Source: an uncultured Tolumonas sp.
GTDB taxonomy: Bacteria; Pseudomonadota; Gammaproteobacteria; Enterobacterales; Aeromonadaceae
Direction of reading: 5' to 3'
Assembly: GCF_963676665.1 (NCBI RefSeq)
Contig: NZ_OY781378.1
Span: 581,001-645,000 of the forward strand
DNA length: 64,000 nucleotides
Positions 27,885 to 37,246 of the stretch are shown here, one piece after another. Under the pieces are notes generated by a model. It ran no database searches and had not been told where the DNA came from. It was given only the letters and a program-made list of their open reading frames with translations. The position numbers were made by a program, and so were the translations under genes. Each line of letters opens with the position of its first letter. Positions within the stretch are counted from its first letter, which is position 1.

Positions 27885-28349
27885 ATGAGCAAAAAGTTTT
27901 ATGTTTCGTGGGAAAATCTGCATCGTGAAGCGCGTCGTCTGTCTCGTCGTCAGCTTCCTGCAAGCCAATGGAAAGGCATCTTAGCGGTTAGTCGTGGTGG
28001 GTTGGTTCCTGCGGCTATTATGGCGCGTGAACTGGGTATCCGTTTTGTGGATACCATCTGCATTTCCAGCTACGAACATGATTCACAGGGTGATTTAAAC
28101 GTTCTAAAACGTATTGATGGCGATGGTGAAGGCTTCCTGATCGTCGACGATCTGGTGGATAGTGGTAATACCGCACGCCTGTTGCGTGAAATGTACCCGA
28201 AAGCACGACTGGTTACTGTGTTTGCTAAACCGAAAGGCGAGCATCTGGTCGATGATTTCGAAGTGTCTATTCCACAAGACACGTGGATCGAGCAGCCATG
28301 GGATATGGTGCACTGCTTTGTTCCGCCAATTTGTGAAGAAAATCAGTAA
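27885..28349 (+). CDS. gpt: xanthine-guanine phosphoribosyltransferase
   Basis: Purine salvage enzyme converting guanine, xanthine and hypoxanthine to nucleotides with PRPP. The 154-residue protein resembles E. coli Gpt: [19 protein letters not shown] at the start, [20 protein letters not shown], the PRPP-binding [13 protein letters not shown] (about 85-97) and [12 protein letters not shown] separate hypoxanthine enzyme (hpt) is at 34.1 kb, so the two salvage routes are both present. A terminator follows. frsA is next, as in E. coli. Confidence 0.95.
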   Translation: MSKKFYVSWENLHREARRLSRRQLPASQWKGILAVSRGGLVPAAIMARELGIRFVDTICISSYEHDSQGDLNVLKRIDGDGEGFLIVDDLVDSGNTARLLREMYPKARLVTVFAKPKGEHLVDDFEVSIPQDTWIEQPWDMVHCFVPPICEENQ

Positions 28350-28356
28350 ACAAGCA

Positions 28357-28384
28357 AGGCTTCCGATGGGAGCCTTTCTTTTTT
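28357..28384 (+). terminator. rho-independent terminator after gpt
   Basis: AGGCTTCC pairs with GGGAGCCT (one G-U) around GAT, followed by TTCTTTTTT. Confidence 0.85.
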
Positions 28385-28429
28385 GCGCGACAAGGAGCAT
28401 AAATAGAGAAAACCGCTCGCGGAGTCAGT

Positions 28430-29704
28430 ATGTCAGCCCCATCCGACAAGAACTTAAGTGAAACTTTGTTCAACAAAGTTCAGCCCTATAAAATTCGAGA
28501 AACCTCTACTATTTCCAGTTCCGGCAATCCATTACCTTGTGAACCGCAAGAGCAGTTCCTGATTGACGGATTGTGTACGCCTTCATGGTTCCGGATTTTG
28601 CGACGGGCATTTTGGATCTGGCAAGGCGCTGAACCTATTGAGCTGGAAGAAACGCTGGCCCGCATTGCTACCAGCGATGGCGAACGGACTAACCCACAGC
28701 AAATCGATACCGTACAGGGTTTTATTCCTGGTAACTGGTGTTATGAGTGGAGTCAGGTAGCTGGTGAGCATAACCGCAAGGCGAAAGAAGCCGATGATGC
28801 CGGTGAACCTTGGATCGCCAAAAAAGAGTATTTCCTCGCTGCGCGTTACTATTCTATTGCCAGTTATCCGCATCTGAAGGGGGATGAGCTGGCCGAACAG
28901 GCGCAAGTGCAAGCCAACATTGCTTACCGTGAAGGTGGTCGTTATCTACCGGTGCCACTGAAAGAGCTGAAAGTACCGTTTCGCGGTAAAGAGGTTAAAG
29001 GTTATCTGCATCTGCCGCATGACGATCACCCGGTGCCATTGGTGATGGTGACCGGCGCCATTGATAGCCTGCAACTCGATTTTATCCGCTTGTTTGAAAA
29101 GGTGCTGGAACCGCTCGGTATCGGTATGTTGTCTCTCGATCTACCCGGTTGTGGTTATTCCAGCCATTGGCCGCTGGTGGAAGATTCCAGTCGTTTACAC
29201 CAAGCCGTGTTGCATTATCTGAAAGATGTACCGTGGGTGGATGATCAACGTGTGGGTATGGTTGGTTTCCGTCTGGGTGGCAATGTTGCGGTACGCTTGT
29301 CTTATCTGGAACAGTTGCGCATGAAAGCGGTGGTTTGTGTTGGACCAGGCATGCACAACTATTTTACTGATCCGGCGATATTTGAGTTATCACCACCGAT
29401 GATGCGCGCCAGTCTGGCTAACCGGTTAAATATGGATGCCTCAGATTGGGGGGCCGTACAAAAAAGCTGTCAGGTATTTTCACTAAAACGGCAGGGGCTG
29501 GTGGGTGTCAGCAAAACACGAGTGCCTATTTTGAGTATTGGGCATCGACGTGACTTTATTTGTTCGGAAGCAGATGTCCGCATGTTGGCATCATCCAGCT
29601 TAAGCGGTAAAGCGGTGGTGCTGGATAAAGAGCCGGTCAAAGAGCAGATGAACCGGATGTTAAGTGAAATTGGCGAATGGTTACGCCTGCATTTTAATCT
29701 CTGA
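28430..29704 (+). CDS. frsA: FrsA, alpha/beta-hydrolase-like fermentation/respiration switch protein
   Basis: FrsA-family protein of 424 residues, described in enterobacteria as binding IIA-Glc and affecting the balance of fermentation and respiration. It shows NLSETLFNK near the N-terminus, a helical cap, then an alpha/beta-hydrolase domain with LVMVTGAIDSLQLD, LDLPGCGYSS and VGMVGFRLGGNVAVRL. The nucleophile-elbow position reads GFRLGG, lacking the usual Ser, as in E. coli GFRFGA. The position between gpt and proB is kept from E. coli. Its IIA-Glc link is of interest because the sucrose PTS nearby also depends on that protein; this is inference. Confidence 0.9.
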   Translation: MSAPSDKNLSETLFNKVQPYKIRETSTISSSGNPLPCEPQEQFLIDGLCTPSWFRILRRAFWIWQGAEPIELEETLARIATSDGERTNPQQIDTVQGFIPGNWCYEWSQVAGEHNRKAKEADDAGEPWIAKKEYFLAARYYSIASYPHLKGDELAEQAQVQANIAYREGGRYLPVPLKELKVPFRGKEVKGYLHLPHDDHPVPLVMVTGAIDSLQLDFIRLFEKVLEPLGIGMLSLDLPGCGYSSHWPLVEDSSRLHQAVLHYLKDVPWVDDQRVGMVGFRLGGNVAVRLSYLEQLRMKAVVCVGPGMHNYFTDPAIFELSPPMMRASLANRLNMDASDWGAVQKSCQVFSLKRQGLVGVSKTRVPILSIGHRRDFICSEADVRMLASSSLSGKAVVLDKEPVKEQMNRMLSEIGEWLRLHFNL

Positions 29705-29797
29705 TCAAGATAACGCATAAAATAGCTGCGAAATTCCATTGCAGGGGGCGGTTAGCCTCCGGTATAAAGAAGCCCTTCATGGAGGGTTATCGCAGCA

Positions 29798-30901
29798 ATG
29801 AAAAGCAAAACCATCGTCGTCAAGCTGGGCACCAGCATTCTTACTGGCGGCACACGTAAACTGGATCAAGCTCATATGGTTGAGTTGGTTCGTCAGTGTG
29901 CTGCTTTGCATCGTCATGGGCATCAAGTCGTGGTTGTTACCTCCGGCGCTATCGCCGCAGGTCGTGAGAAGTTGGGTTACCCCGATCTTCCCCCCACTAT
30001 GCCCAACAAACAGATGCTGGCGGCGGTGGGGCAATGTCACCTGATGCAAGTGTGGCAGAACCTGTTCAGCATCTACGGCCTGCAAATCGGCCAGCTATTG
30101 CTGACCCGTGCCGATCTGGAAGATCGCGAACGCTATCTGAATGCACGCGACACGCTGCAGACACTGCTGCATAACCGTATTATTCCTGTTATTAATGAAA
30201 ATGATGCGGTCGCGATTGCCGAAATTAAGGTCGGCGATAATGACAACCTGTCCGCGCGGGCTGCTATTCTGGCCGATGCCGATCTATTAATTCTGCTGAC
30301 TGACCAGAAAGGGTTGTTTACTGCCGATCCGCGTACCAACCCGGATGCGACCTTGATTGAAGAAGTTACCGAAATCACCGATCAACTGCGTAGTCTGGCC
30401 GGTGACAGCGTGAGTGGCCTTGGCACCGGTGGCATGTCAACGAAACTGCAAGCCGCCGATATTGCCTGCCGTGCCGGTATTGAAGTGGTGATCGCCAGCG
30501 GTAAAACGCCGGAAGTGGTGGGGCGTCTGGCGAACAATGAAAAAGTCGGTACCCGCTTTAAAGCACAGGCCAACCCGCTGGAAGGTCGCAAGAGCTGGAT
30601 TTTAGCGGGCCCGCAGTCGCACGGTGAAATTCACATTGATGCCGGTGCGGTGAAAGCAGTGCATGACAAAGGCTCGAGCTTGTTACCGAAGGGGATCACA
30701 CAAATTGTCGGTGAATTCAGCCGTGGTGAAGCCGTGCGCATTATTACACCGGACGGCAAAGAGTTAGCGCGTGGCATTACGCGCTATACTGCTGATGAAT
30801 TAGCCCGTGTACGTGGCCATCACTCGGATGAAATTGAAGCCTGCTTAGGTTATGGCTATGGTCCGGTGGCAATCCACCGTGATGATATGGTCTTGCTGTA
30901 A
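29798..30901 (+). CDS. proB: glutamate 5-kinase
   Basis: ProB phosphorylates glutamate in the first step of proline synthesis. The 367-residue protein has an amino-acid kinase domain ([15 protein letters not shown] at the start, [49 protein letters not shown]) and a C-terminal PUA domain from about 275 ([20 protein letters not shown]). GGAGGG lies upstream of the ATG. proA follows, its Shine-Dalgarno overlapping the proB stop. Feedback inhibition by proline is expected for this family. Confidence 0.96.
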   Translation: MKSKTIVVKLGTSILTGGTRKLDQAHMVELVRQCAALHRHGHQVVVVTSGAIAAGREKLGYPDLPPTMPNKQMLAAVGQCHLMQVWQNLFSIYGLQIGQLLLTRADLEDRERYLNARDTLQTLLHNRIIPVINENDAVAIAEIKVGDNDNLSARAAILADADLLILLTDQKGLFTADPRTNPDATLIEEVTEITDQLRSLAGDSVSGLGTGGMSTKLQAADIACRAGIEVVIASGKTPEVVGRLANNEKVGTRFKAQANPLEGRKSWILAGPQSHGEIHIDAGAVKAVHDKGSSLLPKGITQIVGEFSRGEAVRIITPDGKELARGITRYTADELARVRGHHSDEIEACLGYGYGPVAIHRDDMVLL

Positions 30902-30913
30902 AGGAGAATGAAC

Positions 30914-32173
30914 ATGAGTTTATTAGCAATGGGCAAGGCCGCCCGCGAAGCATCGTTTGAATTAGCTATTGCTGCGACAGCCCGTAAAAATCAGGCCTTG
31001 TTGGCGATGGCTGATGAGTTGGAATTACAGCAGGATGTGATCCTGGCTGCCAACGCCAAAGATATTGAAGCCGGTCGAGCGTCAGGTTTAACCGACGCTC
31101 TGCTCGACCGTCTGCTGCTGAATGAATCACGTCTGGCTGGCATTGTTGCCGATGTGCGCAAAGTCGTGACACTGGATGATCCTGTGGGGGCTGAAATTGA
31201 CAGTCGCGTGCTGGAAAATGGCATGCGCTTATCGCGTCGTCGTGTACCAATTGGCGTGATTGGTGTTATTTACGAAGCGCGCCCGAACGTAACCATTGAT
31301 ATCGCCGCTCTGTGTCTGAAAACCGGTAACGCCAGTATTTTGCGTGGTGGTCGTGAGACGTTTTATTCGAACATGGCGTTGGTGCAGGTCATTCAGGCGG
31401 CACTGTCAAAAACGGGTTTACCTGCGGCATCTGTGCAATACATTGAAAGCCCGGATCGTGCACTGGTGAGCGAACTGCTGACCATGGATCAATACGTCGA
31501 CATGATCATCCCACGTGGTGGCGCGAATTTGCATCGCCTGTGTAAAGATCAAAGCACGATCCCAGTTATTATCGGCGGTTTTGGTGTCAGCCACTTATAC
31601 GTGGATGAAAGTGCCGATCTGGTACGTGCGATTGACGTGATTGATAACGCAAAAGTACAGCGTCCATCCGCCTGTAATTCGCTGGATACCTTACTGCTGA
31701 ATGAAAAAATTGCTGCCAAGATTGCACCAGCATTGGTAGCACGTATGAATCAGCAGAAAGTGACACTGGTGGCTGAACCGCAAGCGTTTGCTTTGTTGCA
31801 AGCGGCGGGCGCTAACCAATTACGTCAGGCGGGCGATGAAGATTTTGACACCGAATGGTTGAGTCTGACGCTGGGCGTGAAAGTGGTGGCTGATGTGAAA
31901 GCGGCGATTGCGCACTTGCAGGAACATAACGCCTGCCACTCTGATGCGATCCTGACCAACGATTTACGCCATGCCGAGTTGTTTATCAACGGTGTGGGTT
32001 CAGCGGCGGTGTATGTGAATGCATCAACGCGCTTTACTGATGGCGCCCAGTTTGGTTTAGGGGCCGAAGTGGCCGTTTCTACCCAGAAACTGCATGCCCG
32101 TGGCCCGATGGGGTTAACTGAATTGACCAGCTATAAATGGATCGGTCAGGCTGATTATCTGAGCCGCAGTTAA
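30914..32173 (+). CDS. proA: gamma-glutamyl phosphate reductase
   Basis: ProA reduces gamma-glutamyl phosphate to the semialdehyde in proline synthesis. The 419-residue protein has an aldehyde-dehydrogenase fold with [42 protein letters not shown] and [15 protein letters not shown], which holds the catalytic cysteine. The end [22 protein letters not shown] is typical. I chose the ATG at 30914 because AAGGAG at 30901-30906 is 7 nt away; the ATG at 30908 lies only 1 nt after it. A strong terminator follows. Confidence 0.96.
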   Translation: MSLLAMGKAAREASFELAIAATARKNQALLAMADELELQQDVILAANAKDIEAGRASGLTDALLDRLLLNESRLAGIVADVRKVVTLDDPVGAEIDSRVLENGMRLSRRRVPIGVIGVIYEARPNVTIDIAALCLKTGNASILRGGRETFYSNMALVQVIQAALSKTGLPAASVQYIESPDRALVSELLTMDQYVDMIIPRGGANLHRLCKDQSTIPVIIGGFGVSHLYVDESADLVRAIDVIDNAKVQRPSACNSLDTLLLNEKIAAKIAPALVARMNQQKVTLVAEPQAFALLQAAGANQLRQAGDEDFDTEWLSLTLGVKVVADVKAAIAHLQEHNACHSDAILTNDLRHAELFINGVGSAAVYVNASTRFTDGAQFGLGAEVAVSTQKLHARGPMGLTELTSYKWIGQADYLSRS

Positions 32174-32192
32174 TTCAATGTCGTTGCTATAA

Positions 32193-32232
32193 AGAGAAAG
32201 CCGCGCTAAGCATGAGGGCGGCTTTCTCTTTG
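32193..32232. terminator. terminator after proA, shared with the convergent FIST gene
   Basis: AGAGAAAGCCGC pairs perfectly over 12 bp with GCGGCTTTCTCT across a 13-nt loop. It lies between two convergent stops. Confidence 0.8.
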
Positions 32233-32238
32233 GTGGTT

Positions 32239-33882
32239 TTAATCAAATATCTTGGTGAGTTGCGCCAGCGTTTTTACTTGTGCATTGACTCTTTCCATAT
32301 CGGAACGAGTGCTCTTAATCACTGAATTCAAAGCTAAAAAATCAGATATACCTTGCTGATCGGCTTCTGTTAAAACAGCATTTTTCCCGATATATTCCAA
32401 TCGTTGACCAATATTTATAATGTCACGTTCGATGTCATCTAACTGAGGTATCACATCGGGCATCTGCGCACGGTAATGCTCGTGTTTTAAAATCACTTCT
32501 TTGCGGATCTTATTCAAGATATCCATCTTTTTGATTTGTCGTTGTAAGCCATAATTTTGAAATTGCGCATACAAAATGGGAAACAGATCGACCGACTCAT
32601 CTGAAAAATGCACATCACTGTTTTCCAGTTGGAAGAAAAACAATGCGGTCAGTGTCTGATTGATATTCACCCCATACAGCTCACCAAACGTTGAAAACCC
32701 AGCGGTCGGGATCGCATCAAAACTGTGTACCTGAGCTAGGCTTTGCTGATTGTGCAGGCGACGTAAAATACAGTCGTTTAAGATACCGCCGACGGGCTTA
32801 GCGTGTGGTTTTGTTGCCATAAACTCACGGAAATCCTGTTCGGTACGTTGGACTAAATCTTGTCGTTTAACCAGAAACAGTAACTCACCCATCGACAAGT
32901 CGCAGAAAAAAGAGACCCGATCATTTTCAAAATCAAAGCCGGCAATACTGCGAATAAACAGCTGACCTTCGATCTCAATGGCAAAGCTGTAATCTTCCAG
33001 CTGACGCTCTAAATCATGGTTATTACTGACGCGGAAATGTTTCTTCAACGCATCAATGAATGAAATAACATGATGATCATCTGTCAACACGGATTTGACC
33101 CAACGTTGTTCCTGTGAGGCTTCGGTGATCAAAAAAGAGACATCCTCTTTTTCAAAATTATGCGAAGTAAAAATGGCATAACGATAGGCTGGATTAATCT
33201 TCATAAACGCAATCACAGCATGCCCTTGCCGGATCTGCTTGCCGTCATAAATATAGGTATTTTTAAAATCGAGTTTGCCACCCGCTGAGCCGCCAATAAA
33301 ATGACAAGGAAAATGACGGCTGCTGTAAACCGCTTCGCTGAAAAAAGACTCTGAGGCACTCAAACCATCCAGGAAGGTTAGGGCAACGGTATCATGATGT
33401 TTGATGGGAAATGGAATAGAGAGACGTGCCAGTGATTGCGCAATCCGTTGTACGCGATCGTGATGTGATACGCTGATCTCGCCGCGTTTTAGATCTTCAT
33501 TATTCAACGCCACACTGGTGATCATCACTTGTTGCAGTAATCGTTGATCAAATGCCTGTACGACAATGGTATTCCAGCTACTACCGGTATCACAATAGAG
33601 AGAAGAAGCCGTATCCGGCTGGTGGCATAACTCCCCCGCGGTGGTGGTAGCCAATAACTGGCATTTAGGCGCACGGTTGCTCAGATATTGTTTCAGCGTC
33701 TGGCAACACTGATTAAAATCGATATGTGGACTGATATATGCCACTAAGAGCGCAGGCTCAGCGCCTTTGGGTAACCACTCCTGCAGATCTTGTAACAACT
33801 TCTGTGCAGCAGAGCGTAAGACATGGACAACGGGTTGATTATTGGCGGTTTCTGCAACTTTTTTTCCAAAAAATGAAAACAT
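32239..33882 (-). CDS. FIST-domain sensory protein with C-terminal helical tail
   Basis: A 547-residue soluble protein with a FIST_N domain (about 30-260, LLATTTAGELC and LTFLDGLSASESFF, FIGGSAGGKL) and a FIST_C domain (about 270-440, with DCILRR then GFSTFGELYGVNINQT). Residues 440-547 are helical and probably a coiled coil, with no kinase, GGDEF or receiver domain. FIST domains are sensory; some bind haem and sense nitric oxide (NosP), others are thought to bind small ligands. AGGA lies 7 nt before the ATG. It stands alone on the minus strand; no partner gene is adjacent. A second FIST protein is at 52.9 kb. Confidence 0.82.
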   Translation of the reverse strand: MFSFFGKKVAETANNQPVVHVLRSAAQKLLQDLQEWLPKGAEPALLVAYISPHIDFNQCCQTLKQYLSNRAPKCQLLATTTAGELCHQPDTASSLYCDTGSSWNTIVVQAFDQRLLQQVMITSVALNNEDLKRGEISVSHHDRVQRIAQSLARLSIPFPIKHHDTVALTFLDGLSASESFFSEAVYSSRHFPCHFIGGSAGGKLDFKNTYIYDGKQIRQGHAVIAFMKINPAYRYAIFTSHNFEKEDVSFLITEASQEQRWVKSVLTDDHHVISFIDALKKHFRVSNNHDLERQLEDYSFAIEIEGQLFIRSIAGFDFENDRVSFFCDLSMGELLFLVKRQDLVQRTEQDFREFMATKPHAKPVGGILNDCILRRLHNQQSLAQVHSFDAIPTAGFSTFGELYGVNINQTLTALFFFQLENSDVHFSDESVDLFPILYAQFQNYGLQRQIKKMDILNKIRKEVILKHEHYRAQMPDVIPQLDDIERDIINIGQRLEYIGKNAVLTEADQQGISDFLALNSVIKSTRSDMERVNAQVKTLAQLTKIFD

Positions 33883-34069
33883 AGGTGCGTCCTAATTAAT
33901 CGATTCAGCTTTGGCGCTCATTGCGGCTAACTGAATATGTATATAAGTTGTTATTGTTATACCCATTATTTATAGAACAGTTCTGACGACACCGATGTGC
34001 TATTGCTCGGAATAATCAAAACTAATAAATGATCCTGCTGCAAAGACGATTTCCCAACTATAAAAAGGC

Positions 34070-34075
34070 TATAAT
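34070..34075 (+). promoter_or_regulatory. possible -10 element of the hpt promoter
   Basis: TATAAT occurs 73 bp upstream of the hpt ATG. A recognisable -35 is not clear at 17 bp upstream (GATTTC-like). The 265-bp gap between the FIST gene and hpt contains nothing else I can name. Confidence 0.4.
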
Positions 34076-34147
34076 GCGCGATTACCACATTTTCTTTTTA
34101 AGATGCGGGATAACCCGCAACCAAACTCAGACAGGTAGATAGTCGTT

Positions 34148-34681
34148 ATGATGAAACACAAAATTGATGTGATGATCTCGGAAGAAGATGTTCAGGCCAA
34201 AGTGGCTGAACTGGGGCGTCAGATCACCGCACATTATCAGGGAACCTCTGAGCTGGTTCTGGTTGGTTTATTACGCGGTTCTTGTTTGTTTTTGGCTGAT
34301 CTGAGCCGTCATATTGATTTGCCGGTGAGCCTCGATTTCATGACCGCATCCAGTTACGGCAACAGTACGACAACTTCTCGCGAAGTGCGGGTGCTGAAAG
34401 ATCTGGACGATGAAATCAAAGGCAAAGATGTGTTGATCGTGGAAGACATCATCGACAGCGGTTTTACGTTAAGCAAAATCCGCGACATCATCGGTTTGCG
34501 TGAACCCAAATCACTGGCGATTTGTACGCTGCTGAATAAACCGGCGCGTCGTGAAGTGCAAGTGCCGGTCGAGTGGACAGGCTTTACTATCCCGGATGAA
34601 TTTGTGGTGGGTTACGGCATCGATTACGCCCAGCTGTATCGCAATCTGCGTTTTATCGGCAAGGTGATCCCGCAGGAATAA
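34148..34681 (+). CDS. hpt: hypoxanthine phosphoribosyltransferase
   Basis: Purine salvage enzyme making IMP (and GMP) from hypoxanthine (and guanine) with PRPP. The 177-residue protein has [26 protein letters not shown], the PRPP-binding [14 protein letters not shown] and [19 protein letters not shown]. Two adjacent Met codons can start translation. It is followed by a terminator that is also read by scrR from the other side. Confidence 0.95.
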   Translation: MMKHKIDVMISEEDVQAKVAELGRQITAHYQGTSELVLVGLLRGSCLFLADLSRHIDLPVSLDFMTASSYGNSTTTSREVRVLKDLDDEIKGKDVLIVEDIIDSGFTLSKIRDIIGLREPKSLAICTLLNKPARREVQVPVEWTGFTIPDEFVVGYGIDYAQLYRNLRFIGKVIPQE

Positions 34682-34720
34682 ACCTGAGTTGGTTAAGTGA
34701 TTAGCGGAATTACAGACATC

Positions 34721-34750
34721 AAAGCCACCGTACGCGGTGGCTTTGTTATT
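34721..34750. terminator. terminator between hpt and scrR
   Basis: AAAGCCACCG pairs perfectly with CGGTGGCTTT around TACG. It overlaps the last bases of scrR by 5 bp, so the sucrose transcript may end within or just past it. Confidence 0.8.
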
Positions 34751-35846
34751 TACGCGGGAAATTGGCGGCCATCAGTTTGCTTAAACGACGTGATTCAGGA
34801 TGGCGCCAGCGAATACGGGCTGGGATCGTTTGGTTTACCGGCGATGTCAGCGGTTTGTCTTCCATCAAGGCCATTAGCATAGTGAAGGCATTGAAGGCGA
34901 GGGCGGTATAGTCCTGTGCGATGCTGTCGATATGCAGTGGCATAAAATCCAGCAATTCGTGATCATCAAAACTGGCCAGCTGTAAGCCCTGCTGCATTTC
35001 CGGGTTTTGATTCAGATATTGCAGCACACCTTCCAGCAGCGAAAATGAAGCAGTAAACAACGCTTTGGGTGGACGCCCTAACTCGTTGCAAACCTCTTCC
35101 ATCATGTCGTAACCGGAGTAGGAGAGATAATTGCGCTGTCGTATCCATTCTGGGCGCACAATCACCTGTGCCTGTTGCAAGCCCTGTTTATAGCCGGTCA
35201 GCCGTTGTTTGCTTGGTGTCAGGCTTGGCTCACCACCAAAGTAGTACACTTCCTCCGGCGATTGGGTGCCCAATACCTGGATCAGGTTGGCGGTAGCCGT
35301 AGTGGCATCGGTCATGATCAGCGGCAAGCTGGAGTCACCAATCTGACGACCGAGCTGTACCACCGGAACATAACTGTGGATCTTGCTATATGCTTCATCG
35401 CTGGTATTGCTGGAGATCACAATAAGACCATCAACCTGACGTTGCAGCAGATTATTAACCACCACACGCTCTTGCTCTGGATCTTCGTCTGAACACGCGA
35501 TGATGATCTGAATACCGGCATTCCGAAACAACGATTCCAGCTCTTTAGCCAGACTAGCGTTGGTAAACTGGGTAAGGAAAGGAAGCACTAAACCAATCGT
35601 GTGGCTGCGTGACGAGCGTAATGCACGAGCATGAAAACTAGGTTGATAGCGGTGTTCTTCGGCAATTGCCAGTATGCGTTGCTGGGTATCTTCCGATACC
35701 CGATATTCATCGCCTTTACCATTCAATACCAGACTGGCGGTCGCCTTAGAGACGCCCGCGAGTTCTGCGATATTGCTGATAGTAATACGGTTTGGTTGTT
35801 TCACGTCAGATCCGATGGCAGGTAACTTTTTTATTCTATCACGCAT
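34746..35846 (-). CDS. scrR: LacI-family sucrose operon repressor
   Basis: DNA-binding repressor of the LacI/GalR family. It has the helix-turn-helix RITISNIAELAGVSKATASLVLNG followed by the hinge segment HARALRSSRSHTIGLVLP and a periplasmic-binding-like effector domain (QRQVDGLIVIS, LASFDDHELLDF). It resembles ScrR of E. coli and Vibrio. I chose the ATG at 35846, giving 366 residues and a 16-nt overlap with scrB; a GTG at 35804 would give 352 residues and fits the usual short ScrR start (KQPNRITIS) better, so the start is uncertain. It is the last gene of a scrA-scrB-scrR operon. Confidence 0.85.
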   Translation of the reverse strand: MRDRIKKLPAIGSDVKQPNRITISNIAELAGVSKATASLVLNGKGDEYRVSEDTQQRILAIAEEHRYQPSFHARALRSSRSHTIGLVLPFLTQFTNASLAKELESLFRNAGIQIIIACSDEDPEQERVVVNNLLQRQVDGLIVISSNTSDEAYSKIHSYVPVVQLGRQIGDSSLPLIMTDATTATANLIQVLGTQSPEEVYYFGGEPSLTPSKQRLTGYKQGLQQAQVIVRPEWIRQRNYLSYSGYDMMEEVCNELGRPPKALFTASFSLLEGVLQYLNQNPEMQQGLQLASFDDHELLDFMPLHIDSIAQDYTALAFNAFTMLMALMEDKPLTSPVNQTIPARIRWRHPESRRLSKLMAANFPRK

Positions 35847-37246
35847 GCTGACAACAACCAGTGATGAATTGAGAGTGTACCTGTCCCGGCAAAGTGTAAA
35901 CTTTTTTGGATTGGATCTGGGAAATAACGTGCGGTCATGCACGCTTCACCATTATTGATAAATAACTCCAGTGCAGAGCTATCAAGCAACACCTGCAATG
36001 ATTGTAATTTACCAAACCAGTAACGCGATTCTGTTTCTTGTGTACGCCAGTTCAAACGGGTCAGTATCAGGCACTCACCATCCCAGTTCAGGCTGGCATT
36101 ATCGCGTAACGATAATGAGAATGGTCCATTGACATCCAGCAACAATTCGGCAGAAACACCATCAAATAATGGCGCTTCACTGGCATTGCCTTGCCATGTT
36201 GTACCTGCACCTTGCCGCAGCTGTTGCAATTCTTCGGCAGGCTGTTGATATAACTGACCATTACGGAAGAACAGTTCGCGCGGGCAGGTCATACAATCAA
36301 CCCAACCAGATTTCACTGTCGGTTGTGCCAACTCATTATCGTCAGGCATGCCTAACCAGCCAAACATCAAGCGACGGCCATCGGCAGTCTCAGTGGTTTG
36401 TGGCGCATAAAACTCAAAGCCCAGATCCAGCTCATGAAATTCACCATGTGGGAATCTACCTTGCTGATAATCGAGTTCACCGACGAAATAACCGCATTGA
36501 TATAAATTCAGATAACTGTATTGTTCTGCGGCCAAGCCTTGCGGGCAACATAGCAATATATCGTGGCCATCCAGATGAAACAGATCCGGGCATTCCCACA
36601 TATAACCAAATTCTTTCAGGCCATTAAGATGGGTGCCGGCAATTTCACTGATCAATTGCCACTGTTGCAGGTCACTGCTGCGATAAAACAGCACCTTACC
36701 TTTGATCTCTGGTGTTTGTGCCGCTAACACCATGTACCACAAGCCATCGTGTTGCCACACTTTCGGGTCACGCACATGACCGGTATAACCTTCTGGCAGT
36801 GGAATCACCGGCCCTAGTTTTTGGTAGGTACCATCAGGCAGTTCTTCTGCCAGACACTGATTGGCTGTTCTGGAACCATCGGCATATTTCACATTACCGG
36901 TGTAGAGCAGCGTGATTTTGTCATTGTTTAATACGGCTGAGCCGGAATAACAACCGCTGATCTCATACTCTTCCGTTGGCAGCAGTGCGACAGGTTCATG
37001 ACGCCAATGTACCAAATCAACAGAACTCCAGTGGCCCCACCATTTAGCGCCATGGCGGCAAGCGAGGGGGTTCCATTGATAGAACAGGTGGTAACGATCA
37101 TGGGCTTGAATAAAACCGTTTGGATCATTCAACAAGCCCACTGTTGGTGCCAGATGCCAGTGCGGACGATATGGGTCACTGGCTGCAATAAGTTGCCCGG
37201 TCATTAACGACCGGGCGAGTTGTTTCAGTAAAGAAACTTCAGACAT
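35831..37246 (-). CDS. scrB: sucrose-6-phosphate hydrolase
   Basis: Family 32 glycoside hydrolase splitting sucrose 6-phosphate into glucose 6-phosphate and fructose, in the cytosol. The 471-residue protein has the nucleophile motif LLNDPNG (residues 38-44), GHVRDPKVW in the middle and the acid/base motif WECPDLF (near 217), followed by a C-terminal beta-sandwich domain. scrA's stop and the scrB start share one base (TAATG) and scrR overlaps its 3' end by 16 nt. No fructokinase gene is in the cluster, so the freed fructose must be phosphorylated by an enzyme encoded elsewhere. Confidence 0.92.
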   Translation of the reverse strand: MSEVSLLKQLARSLMTGQLIAASDPYRPHWHLAPTVGLLNDPNGFIQAHDRYHLFYQWNPLACRHGAKWWGHWSSVDLVHWRHEPVALLPTEEYEISGCYSGSAVLNNDKITLLYTGNVKYADGSRTANQCLAEELPDGTYQKLGPVIPLPEGYTGHVRDPKVWQHDGLWYMVLAAQTPEIKGKVLFYRSSDLQQWQLISEIAGTHLNGLKEFGYMWECPDLFHLDGHDILLCCPQGLAAEQYSYLNLYQCGYFVGELDYQQGRFPHGEFHELDLGFEFYAPQTTETADGRRLMFGWLGMPDDNELAQPTVKSGWVDCMTCPRELFFRNGQLYQQPAEELQQLRQGAGTTWQGNASEAPLFDGVSAELLLDVNGPFSLSLRDNASLNWDGECLILTRLNWRTQETESRYWFGKLQSLQVLLDSSALELFINNGEACMTARYFPDPIQKSLHFAGTGTLSIHHWLLSACVIE

